DNA of 64,000 bases from Aquipseudomonas guryensis (lineage in GTDB: Bacteria > Pseudomonadota > Gammaproteobacteria > Pseudomonadales > Pseudomonadaceae): assembly GCF_014164785.1 (NCBI RefSeq), contig NZ_JACJFN010000003.1, positions 62,001 through 126,000 of the forward strand, given 5' to 3'. The notes beneath the pieces were generated by a model, which saw nothing but the letters and a program-made list of their open reading frames with translations, was not told the origin of the DNA and made no database searches. This document shows positions 46,844 to 53,591 of the stretch, in pieces. Position 1 is the stretch's first letter. Every line of letters begins with the position of its first letter. The position numbers and the translations under genes were made by a program.

Positions 46844-47509
46844 TTACTTGGGCTGGTGACCGACCTTGATGTCATAAAAGGTCACCCGTCCACCCTCGGT
46901 GGCCGGACCCTGATTGTCCGGAATGTAGTTGCCGGTCTTGAAGTAGAACGCCTTCTGCGCCCAGGCACTATTGACCGTGGTGCTGTACTGCATGCCCGCA
47001 ACATTCACATCCAACCGACCGCTCGGCGAAACCTTGAAGGAATAGTCGAAGGCGGTGTTGAGCGGCATGCTCTTGTAGGTCAGCACTACCGGGCTGGCAG
47101 TGTCCGTCGGCTTCCGGCGCAGGGTGACATCCAGGTAGCCGACCCCCTGAACCAGGCGATAGCTGAGCTTGAGGAAGGGATAGGGATTGTCCTTGGCATG
47201 GATCTGCCCGACGATCACCCCGCCAGCGGACGGCAGCTGGTTGACCGCCAAGCGCGCACTGAGGGTGGCAGTACCCTCGGTGTACAGCCAGTTGCGCGGC
47301 TTGCCATCGGCATACGCTTCACGCAGCTCGGTGCGCGGGTAATCGCTGAGGTTGGTACTGGTGCCGCTGACCGGGGCCCAGAACTGGATGGAGCTGCCCG
47401 CAGGTTTGAAATACTGGTCGTTGTAACCTGCCACCAGCCGCGGACTCTCAATGACGATAACGGGGTTTCCTTCCGGGATCGACAGATCCCAATGGCTAAG
47501 ATCAATCAT
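46844..47509 (-). CDS. Polysaccharide lyase family 7 (alginate-lyase-like), no signal peptide
   Basis: A 221-residue beta-jelly-roll lyase. The three PL7 active-site strands are visible: RTELRE (59-64), GQIHAK with Q-I-H (102-104), and YFKTGNY (189-195), giving the Arg, Gln/His and Tyr used to cut alginate by beta-elimination. After the third motif the usual YxQ ending is replaced by IPDN. No signal peptide is present, so it looks cytoplasmic or released otherwise. The start ATG at 47509 follows GAGG; 25 upstream codons are rejected. It is inserted between dapC and the ArsC-like gene, an arrangement I do not recall in P. aeruginosa. Confidence 0.85.
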   Translation of the reverse strand: MIDLSHWDLSIPEGNPVIVIESPRLVAGYNDQYFKPAGSSIQFWAPVSGTSTNLSDYPRTELREAYADGKPRNWLYTEGTATLSARLAVNQLPSAGGVIVGQIHAKDNPYPFLKLSYRLVQGVGYLDVTLRRKPTDTASPVVLTYKSMPLNTAFDYSFKVSPSGRLDVNVAGMQYSTTVNSAWAQKAFYFKTGNYIPDNQGPATEGGRVTFYDIKVGHQPK

Positions 47510-47722
47510 GGCGTGCACCTCTCTACTTCGCACCCGGCGCAGGATAGACAGGTAGCAACTGGTTAATTTTCGACCAGGTCTCATATTGAATCGCCGTTCG
47601 TCTGACGCCAGATTCCAGGCGAATCACTGAAAACAGCCTGAAAACGGCCGAAAGCAGCCGGGCGTGGCATAATTGCCGGCTGATTGCACCGAACGTTCAA
47701 TCGCTTGCGGAGAGCGCGCAGA

Positions 47723-48085
47723 GTGAGCAAAACCAGCCAAAACCTGTGTCTGTATGGCATCAAGGCCTGCGACACGATGAAGAAGGCCCGTACCTGGCTT
47801 GACGAGCAGGGTGCTACCTATGCATTCCATGACTACAAGGTCGCCGGCATCGACCGCGCCCGTCTGCAGCAGTGGTGCGCCGAGCACGGTTGGCAAACCG
47901 TGTTGAACCGCGCCGGCACGACCTTCCGCAAACTCGACGAGGCGCAGAGGAGTGATCTCGACGAAGCACGCGCCATCGAACTGATGCTGGCCCAGCCCTC
48001 GATGATCAAACGCCCGGTGCTCGACCTCGGTGACAAGACCCTGGTCGGCTTCAAGCCTGAGCTGTACGCCGCCGCCCTGAACTGA
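47723..48085 (+). CDS. ArsC/Spx-family thioredoxin-fold protein (YffB-like)
   Basis: A 120-residue protein of the arsenate-reductase-like family. LCLYGIKACDTMKKARTWLD carries the single N-terminal Cys16 of the family, followed by FHDYKV, FRKL and the RPVLDLGDKTLVGF block. The true ArsC catalytic set is not assured; the closest known group is YffB, a glutathione-related reductase of unclear substrate. The start is GTG at 47723, preceded by GGAGA. It lies 67 bases before dapD, the same order I recall in P. aeruginosa. Confidence 0.85.
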   Translation: MSKTSQNLCLYGIKACDTMKKARTWLDEQGATYAFHDYKVAGIDRARLQQWCAEHGWQTVLNRAGTTFRKLDEAQRSDLDEARAIELMLAQPSMIKRPVLDLGDKTLVGFKPELYAAALN

Positions 48086-48152
48086 TCCCCCGAATTTGCC
48101 TGGCTGCTCAAGCGCCGGCCTGTCACAACCTGATTCAGCAAGAGGAATTGCC

Positions 48153-49187
48153 ATGTCTACCCAACTGTTCAGCATCGCCTTCGGTGTCGGCACCCAGAAC
48201 CGCCAGGGCAACTGGCTGGAAATCTTCTACGCCCAGCCGCTGCTGCACCCGAGCACCGCTCTGACCGATAAAGTCGCGCAGAAGCTCGGCTACAGCGGCG
48301 GCAACCAGGCCATCGCCTTCACCACCCAGCAGGCCGCCGAGCTGGCCGAAAGCCTGAAAGGTATCGATGCTGCCCAGGCCGCCCTGCTCACCCGCCTGGC
48401 CGAAAGCCACAAGCCGCTGGTAGCGACCTTCCTCGATGCCGACATCGCCCTGACCAGCACGCCCGAGGCCTACCTCAAGCTGCACCTGCTGTCGCATCGC
48501 CTGGTCAAGCCGCACGGCCTGAACCTGACCGGTATCTTCCCGCTGCTGCCGAACGTGGCCTGGACCAGCCAGGGCGCCGTCGACCTGGCCGAGCTGGCCG
48601 AGCGCCAACTGGAAGCACGCCTGAAGGGCGAGCTGCTGGAAGTGTTCTCGGTGGACAAGTTCCCGAAAATGACCGACTACGTGGTGCCGGCCGGCGTGCG
48701 TATCGCCGACAGCGCCCGCGTGCGCCTGGGCGCCTACATCGGTGAAGGCACCACGGTAATGCACGAAGGCTTCGTCAACTTCAACGCTGGCACCGCCGGC
48801 CCGGGCATGATCGAAGGCCGCGTTTCCGCTGGCGTATTCGTCGGCAAGGGCTCGGACCTGGGCGGCGGCTGCTCGACCATGGGCACCCTGTCCGGTGGTG
48901 GCAACATCATCATCAGCGTCGGCGAAGGCTGCCTGATCGGCGCCAACGCCGGCATCGGCATCCCGCTGGGTGATCGCAGCACCGTAGAATCCGGCCTGTA
49001 CATCACCGCCGGCACCAAGGTGGCCCTGCTCGACGAGCAGAACAACCTGGTCAAGGTGATCAAGGCCCGCGAACTGGCCGGCCAGGCCGACCTACTGTTC
49101 CGTCGCAACTCGCAGACTGGTGCAGTGGAGTGCAAGACCAACAAGACCGCGATCGAGCTGAACGAGGCCCTGCACGCGCACAACTAA
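48153..49187 (+). CDS. dapD: 2,3,4,5-tetrahydropyridine-2,6-dicarboxylate N-succinyltransferase
   Basis: A 344-residue enzyme of the succinylase branch of lysine/diaminopimelate synthesis, acting before DapC and DapE, which are both encoded within 9 kb. The N-terminal half is the long pseudomonad/actinobacterial type of DapD; the C-terminal half is a hexapeptide left-handed beta-helix (VRLGAYIGEGTTVMHEGFV, then GNIIISVGEGCLIGANAGIG). AAGAGGAA precedes the ATG at 48153. Confidence 0.95.
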   Translation: MSTQLFSIAFGVGTQNRQGNWLEIFYAQPLLHPSTALTDKVAQKLGYSGGNQAIAFTTQQAAELAESLKGIDAAQAALLTRLAESHKPLVATFLDADIALTSTPEAYLKLHLLSHRLVKPHGLNLTGIFPLLPNVAWTSQGAVDLAELAERQLEARLKGELLEVFSVDKFPKMTDYVVPAGVRIADSARVRLGAYIGEGTTVMHEGFVNFNAGTAGPGMIEGRVSAGVFVGKGSDLGGGCSTMGTLSGGGNIIISVGEGCLIGANAGIGIPLGDRSTVESGLYITAGTKVALLDEQNNLVKVIKARELAGQADLLFRRNSQTGAVECKTNKTAIELNEALHAHN

Positions 49188-49203
49188 GCGCACTGCAGTC
49201 GCT

Positions 49204-49236
49204 ACAGGCCGGGCCCATGCCCGGCCTGTCTATTTA
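49204..49236 (+). terminator. Terminator after dapD
   Basis: An 11-bp stem ACAGGCCGGGC/GCCCGGCCTGT with a four-base loop, followed by CTATTTAT. Confidence 0.8.
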
Positions 49237-49269
49237 TACTCAGCACATCTCCCAGCAGTGCCGAAGCCC

Positions 49270-50475
49270 ATGCCCCTGAACTCCCCCTGGCGCGCCGACT
49301 TCCCCGGCATCCTGGCCCTGGACAACCAAGGCCAGACCTACCTGGACAGCGCCGCAACCGCGCAGAAGCCGCAGGCCATGCTCGACAGCCTGCTCGGTTA
49401 CTACGCCAGCGGCGCCGCCAACGTGCACCGCGCCCAGCACTTGCCGGGCGAACGCGCCACACGCGCCTTCGAGGCCAGCCGGACGAAGGTGGCGCAGTGG
49501 CTGAATGCGGCCAGTAGCGAAGAGATCGTCTTCACCCACGGCACCAGCGAAGCCCTCAACCTGCTGGCCTATGGCCTGGAGCATCGGTTCGCCGCCGGCG
49601 ACGAAATCGCCATCAGCGCCCTGGAGCACCACGCCAACCTGCTGCCCTGGCAGCAACTGGCCCTGCGCCGTGGGCTCAAGCTGGTGGTGCTGCCCCTCGA
49701 CCGCGACGGACGGATCGACCTGGCCCAGGCCGCCACGCTGATCGGCCCGCGCACCCGCCTGCTGGCGGTGTCGCAGCTGTCCAATGTGCTGGGCTGCTGG
49801 CAGCCCGTGCGCGAGCTGATCGCCCTGGCCCAGGCACAGGGCGCGCTGACGGTGGTCGACGGCGCCCAGGGCGTGGTGCATGGCCGGCATGACGTGCAGG
49901 CGCTGGGCTGCGACTTCTACGCCTGCTCCAGCCACAAGCTGTACGGCCCGGACGGCGTCGGCCTGCTCTACGGCCACCGGGAGGCCCTGGCGCAGCTGCG
50001 CCACTGGCAGTTCGGCGGGGAAATGGTGCTGGAGGCCGACTACCGGCACGCGCGCTTCCGCCCTGCTCCGCTGGGCTTCGAGGCCGGCACCCCGGCGATT
50101 TCCAGCGTCATCGCCCTGGGCGCGAGCCTCACCTACCTGGCCGGCCTGGATGGCGCCGCCGTCGCCGGCCATGAGGCCGCCCTGCACGCCAAGCTGCTGG
50201 CCGGCCTGAACGCGCGCGAAGGCGTGCGCCTGCTCGGCGCGCCCCAGGTGGCCCTGGCCAGTTTCGTGGTGGACGGCGTGCACAGCGCCGACCTCGCGCA
50301 CCTGCTCAGCGAACAGGGCATCGCCGTGCGCGCCGGCCATCACTGCGCCATGCCGCTGCTGAAAAGCCTCGGCCTGCCCGGGACGATCCGCGTGTCCCTG
50401 GGCCTGTACAACGACGGCGAGGACCTGGAACGGCTGTTCTCTGCCCTGGACAAAAGCCTGGAGCTGTTGCGATGA
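49270..50475 (+). CDS. csdA: Cysteine desulfurase, SufS/CsdA type
   Basis: A 401-residue PLP enzyme releasing sulfur from cysteine as a persulfide. The PLP Lys is K223 in SSHKLYGPDGVG; the persulfide Cys is C359 in RAGHHCAMPLLKSLG, with the short loop of group II enzymes. It overlaps csdE by four bases, so the pair is CsdA-CsdE (or SufS-SufE-like); no other suf genes are nearby, which favours CsdA. ATG at 49270 is chosen, but a GTG at 49258 is possible; neither has a clear ribosome site. Confidence 0.9.
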   Translation: MPLNSPWRADFPGILALDNQGQTYLDSAATAQKPQAMLDSLLGYYASGAANVHRAQHLPGERATRAFEASRTKVAQWLNAASSEEIVFTHGTSEALNLLAYGLEHRFAAGDEIAISALEHHANLLPWQQLALRRGLKLVVLPLDRDGRIDLAQAATLIGPRTRLLAVSQLSNVLGCWQPVRELIALAQAQGALTVVDGAQGVVHGRHDVQALGCDFYACSSHKLYGPDGVGLLYGHREALAQLRHWQFGGEMVLEADYRHARFRPAPLGFEAGTPAISSVIALGASLTYLAGLDGAAVAGHEAALHAKLLAGLNAREGVRLLGAPQVALASFVVDGVHSADLAHLLSEQGIAVRAGHHCAMPLLKSLGLPGTIRVSLGLYNDGEDLERLFSALDKSLELLR

Positions 50476-50879
50476 GCCTGCCCGCCGCCGCCCGTGAAGC
50501 GCTGGAGGCCTTCGGTCAGTGCCCCGGCTGGGAACAGCGCGCGCGCCTGCTGATGCAGTGGGGCGAACGCCTGGCGGCGCTGAGCGAAGAGGAACGGCAG
50601 GAAAGCCACCGCGTACACGGTTGCGACAGCCAGGTCTGGCTGGTCGGCGCCTGTAGCGACGGCCACTGGCAGTTCCGCGCCGCCAGCGACGCCCGCCTCA
50701 TCCGCGGCCTGCTGGCCGTGCTGCTGGCGCGAGTCAATGGCCTGGACGGCGGCGAGCTGCAGGGCGTCGACCTGGCCGACTGGTTCAACCAGCTGGGCCT
50801 GGCCCGGCAACTGTCACCGTCGCGCAGCAACGGCCTCAACGCCGTGCTGCAGCGCATGCGCGAGCTGACCCGGGGCTAA
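50472..50879 (+). CDS. csdE: SufE-family sulfur acceptor (CsdE)
   Basis: A 135-residue SufE-fold protein taking persulfide sulfur from CsdA. The acceptor Cys is C51 in HRVHGCDSQVWLVG, the family's exposed-loop position. The C-terminal half has GLLAVLLARVNG and the LSPSRSNGLNAVLQRM signature. Start and csdA stop overlap as ATGA. In E. coli CsdA-CsdE passes sulfur to CsdL/TcdA; tcdA lies 2 kb away here. Confidence 0.9.
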   Translation: MSLPAAAREALEAFGQCPGWEQRARLLMQWGERLAALSEEERQESHRVHGCDSQVWLVGACSDGHWQFRAASDARLIRGLLAVLLARVNGLDGGELQGVDLADWFNQLGLARQLSPSRSNGLNAVLQRMRELTRG

Positions 50880-50955
50880 GAGCCTATTTGCGATCTTTCC
50901 CAACCGCGACAAATAAGCAAGCAGACCGCACAGCTGTGGACCGGACGCCCTTTGC

Positions 50956-51020
50956 GTAGGGTGCGCTGTGCGCACCGGAATACTCGTATGGGGGTTGTGG
51001 TGCGCACAGCGCACCCCACG
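50956..51020. repeat. 18-bp perfect inverted repeat (GGTGCGC-type Pseudomonas palindrome)
   Basis: GGGTGCGCTGTGCGCACC (50959-50976) is repeated as its exact reverse complement at 50999-51016, with a 22-base centre. Each arm is itself nearly palindromic (GGTGCGC..GCGCACC). It lies in the convergent csdE/DUF1456 gap (217 bases), which otherwise holds only the palindrome at 51051. Confidence 0.8.
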
Positions 51021-51050
51021 GGAAGTCGTGAGCAGGTTCTAGGAACCCAT

Positions 51051-51076
51051 GGTGGATAACGCTGTGCTTATCCACC
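51051..51076. repeat. DnaA-box-like palindrome, copy 1
   Basis: GGTGGATAA (51051-51059) and TTATCCACC (51068-51076) are perfect 9-bp inverted arms around an 8-base centre. Each arm contains TTATCCAC, eight of nine bases of the DnaA box TTATCCACA. A matching copy is at 59165. Confidence 0.7.
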
Positions 51077-51096
51077 AGCCAGCCTGCGGCAGGCTG

Positions 51097-51558
51097 TCAG
51101 CCGCGCTGGCGCTGGGTCAGGCCACGGAGGAAGTTGCGCAGCACCTGGTCGCCGCACAGGCGGAAGTTCTTGTGCCCCGGCTTGCGGAACAGCGCGCTCA
51201 GCTCGGCCTTGGTCATCGGTAGGTCGGCGGCCTGGAGGATGGCGTGCATATCGTCGTCCTTCAGCTCGAAGGCCACGCGCAGCTTCTTCAGGATGATGTT
51301 GTTGGTCAGGCGCTTCTCCACCGGCAAGGCCGGGCGACTGTCATCCTTGCCACGCTTGAAGAACACCAGACCATCGAGGAAATGCGCCAGCACCTCGTCG
51401 CGGCAGGGCAGATAGCCCTCTTCCTCTTCCTTCAGCAGATAGGCGGCGACATCGGCCTCGCTCAGCGAGTAGTCGGCCAGCTGGCAGATTTCGACCAGCT
51501 TGGCGTCGCTGACATCCAGCAGGTAGCGCAGGCTGCGCAGCACATCGTTGTTGATCAT
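51097..51558 (-). CDS. DUF1456 family protein (YehS-like)
   Basis: A 153-residue protein made of two related halves, about 1-70 and 84-153. Each begins with N-x-V/I-L-x-x-L-R and has a helix-turn-helix-like pattern (DAKLVEICQLADYSLSEADV and DDDMHAILQAADLPMTKAEL), then a basic C-terminal helix (VLAHFLDGL; VLRNFLRGLTQRQRG). This matches DUF1456; E. coli YehS has no assigned activity. Internal duplication plus basic ends suggest nucleic-acid or protein binding (inference). GAGATG precedes the ATG. Confidence 0.85.
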   Translation of the reverse strand: MINNDVLRSLRYLLDVSDAKLVEICQLADYSLSEADVAAYLLKEEEEGYLPCRDEVLAHFLDGLVFFKRGKDDSRPALPVEKRLTNNIILKKLRVAFELKDDDMHAILQAADLPMTKAELSALFRKPGHKNFRLCGDQVLRNFLRGLTQRQRG

Positions 51559-51668
51559 CGGTACATCTCGTAAGGCCCGGCAGACGCGGGAAAGGCGCGA
51601 TTATACGGGTAGCCGGCCGGCCACACGGCAGATAAAAGCGCAGCCCTGCTGCCAAAGGCAGTTTTTCC

Positions 51669-52472
51669 TCAGTCGCGCGGCGCCAGCAACGTCGGCATCC
51701 AGCTATCCGGATCACCGCTATACAGTGCCCGCTGCAGATCCTGCAGCTCACCGCGTTCGGCAAAACGCCTGAGACTTTCATTGAACTGCCGCATCACCGC
51801 CAGGGACGCCGGGTCATCCTTGCGAAACAGCAGGCGCAACGGCTCGGTATTCAACTGGCGCGGATGATGGGTAATGCTGGCCAGTTCGGTGGCGGAGAAA
51901 CGCTGGCGCAGCATGCTGTAACCCACCGCCCGATCCTGCGGATGCAGGTCGATGCGCCCAAGCTCCAGCAGACGAAAGTTGGTGTCCTCCTTGTGGTTCT
52001 GCAGCGCTTGCAAACTGCCTGCCTGCAATGCCGCATCGAACTGCGGACCGTAGGAGTACCCCAGGGTGGTGCCGATACGGAAGGGTCGCAGGTCATCGAT
52101 GCCGCGCCAGTCGAACGACAGGTCCTTGCGGTGAAACAGGACGATCTCACCCTGCACCAGCGGCTCGCTGCACGCCCCGTACTGAAGGCGCTTGGGCGTA
52201 CAACTGTAGGGCATGATGGCATCCAGCTCGCCATGCTGGAGCAGCAGGACATTGCGATCCCAGGGGTAGAACAGGTATTCGACCCGATAGCCAGCCTCGG
52301 CGAACACGGCGCTGATCAGCCGCCCAAGGGCGCCACCATCGGCGCGGCGCTGATCGACATAGGGCGCCCAATCGCCAGTACCGATACGCACGGTTTGCTG
52401 CGCCTGCGCGGCACTTACAGGCAACAACAGGCAGAGCAACACCAGCCAGGTCTTCACACACATACAGCGCAA
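51669..52472 (-). CDS. Periplasmic solute-binding protein, family 3 type, no transporter partner
   Basis: A 267-residue exported protein. The signal peptide ends near VSAAQAQ (about residue 25). The mature part has the SBP_bac_3 pattern: VRIGTGDWAPYVD at the start, GRLISAVFAEAGYRVEYLFYPW, LQHGELDAIMPY, FRIGTTLGYSYG and LNTEPLRLLFRKDD. Such stand-alone proteins in Pseudomonas often have no permease nearby, and none is here. The start is uncertain: TTG at 52472 sits eight bases after GAGGTG; ATG at 52463 lacks a ribosome site. The ligand is unknown; an amino acid or other small polar compound is usual. Confidence 0.8.
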   Translation of the reverse strand: MRCMCVKTWLVLLCLLLPVSAAQAQQTVRIGTGDWAPYVDQRRADGGALGRLISAVFAEAGYRVEYLFYPWDRNVLLLQHGELDAIMPYSCTPKRLQYGACSEPLVQGEIVLFHRKDLSFDWRGIDDLRPFRIGTTLGYSYGPQFDAALQAGSLQALQNHKEDTNFRLLELGRIDLHPQDRAVGYSMLRQRFSATELASITHHPRQLNTEPLRLLFRKDDPASLAVMRQFNESLRRFAERGELQDLQRALYSGDPDSWMPTLLAPRD

Positions 52473-52556
52473 TTGATTGGCACCTCAGGTACACCTCGAT
52501 TCTGTCCCTGGCGGCTGATTCATCGTCCGTGGTTTTAGCTTAGCCGAGTACGACCA

Positions 52557-53366
52557 TCAGTCCGAGCGCTGGCGTTCCGCTGGTCGCCTGGCACCGGCCA
52601 CCAGCTTGTCGATGATTTTCGCCGCCGCGACCATGCCGAAGCTGGCCGTGACCATCATCGCCGAGCCGAAGCCACCGGCGCAGTCCAGGCGGGTGCCATC
52701 GCTGGGCATGACCTTGCTCAGACACACGCTGCCGTCGGGCAAGGGGTAGCGCAGCTGCTCGCGCGAGTAGACGCAGGTGATGCTGTAGGTACGCCCCGGG
52801 GTGCGCGAGAAGTTGTAGTCGCGGCGCAATAGTGAGCGCACCTTGGCGATCAGCGGGTCGTTGACAGTCTTGTTGAGGTCGGCGATCTCGATCTTGGTCG
52901 GGTCGATCTGCCCGCCAGCACCACCGGTGGCGACGATCTGGATCTTGCGCCGCTTGCACCAGGAAATCAGCGCCGCCTTGGCCGTAACGCTGTCGATACA
53001 GTCGATCACCGCGTCGAGTTCCTCGGTGATGTGCTCGGCCATGGTCTCGCGGGTGACGAAATCGGCCACTGCATGTACCACGCAGGCCGGATTGATGGCG
53101 CGGATACGTTCGGCCATGACCTCGACCTTGGCCTTGCCCACCGCGCCACTGAGGGCATGCACCTGGCGATTGGTGTTGGTGATGCAGACATCGTCCAGGT
53201 CAAACAGGGAAATCTCGCCCACCCCCGAGCGGGCCAGCGCTTCGGCCGCCCAGGAGCCCACGCCGCCAATGCCGACCACCGCCACGTGCGCCGCTTGCAG
53301 GCGCTGCAAGCCCTCTAGGCCATAGAGCCGGGCAATCCCGCCGAAACGCTGATCATCTGTCGCCAT
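52557..53366 (-). CDS. tcdA: tRNA threonylcarbamoyladenosine dehydratase
   Basis: A 269-residue E1-like enzyme (also CsdL/YgdL) that cyclises t6A37 to ct6A in ANN-decoding tRNAs using ATP, with sulfur relay from CsdA-CsdE in E. coli. The nucleotide loop is VAVVGIGGVGSWAAEALARSG (GIGGVGS 32-38), then LFDLDDVCITNTNRQ and VIDCIDSVTAKAAL, and a C-terminal hydrophobic helix (ASFGMVAAAKIIDKLV). Two minus-strand genes separate it from csdE. Confidence 0.93.
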   Translation of the reverse strand: MATDDQRFGGIARLYGLEGLQRLQAAHVAVVGIGGVGSWAAEALARSGVGEISLFDLDDVCITNTNRQVHALSGAVGKAKVEVMAERIRAINPACVVHAVADFVTRETMAEHITEELDAVIDCIDSVTAKAALISWCKRRKIQIVATGGAGGQIDPTKIEIADLNKTVNDPLIAKVRSLLRRDYNFSRTPGRTYSITCVYSREQLRYPLPDGSVCLSKVMPSDGTRLDCAGGFGSAMMVTASFGMVAAAKIIDKLVAGARRPAERQRSD

Positions 53367-53591
53367 ACCGCCACCCTCGAAAACCGGCCGGCATTATAGG
53401 GGCCTACGGCGCAGGACTCACCCTGCAACCATCGGAAACAGGCTCCATACGACCATCTGCCATCCAGCGGCAGGCCCCGTGCGCCGGGGCTGGCGGCCTA
53501 TACAGCCTGCGGACAGGGGAGTAGCATGCGCGCCGACCGGCGTTCGTCGGATCTTTCCCCCTGCTGCTCCCTGCGGAACCTGAAAACAGCT

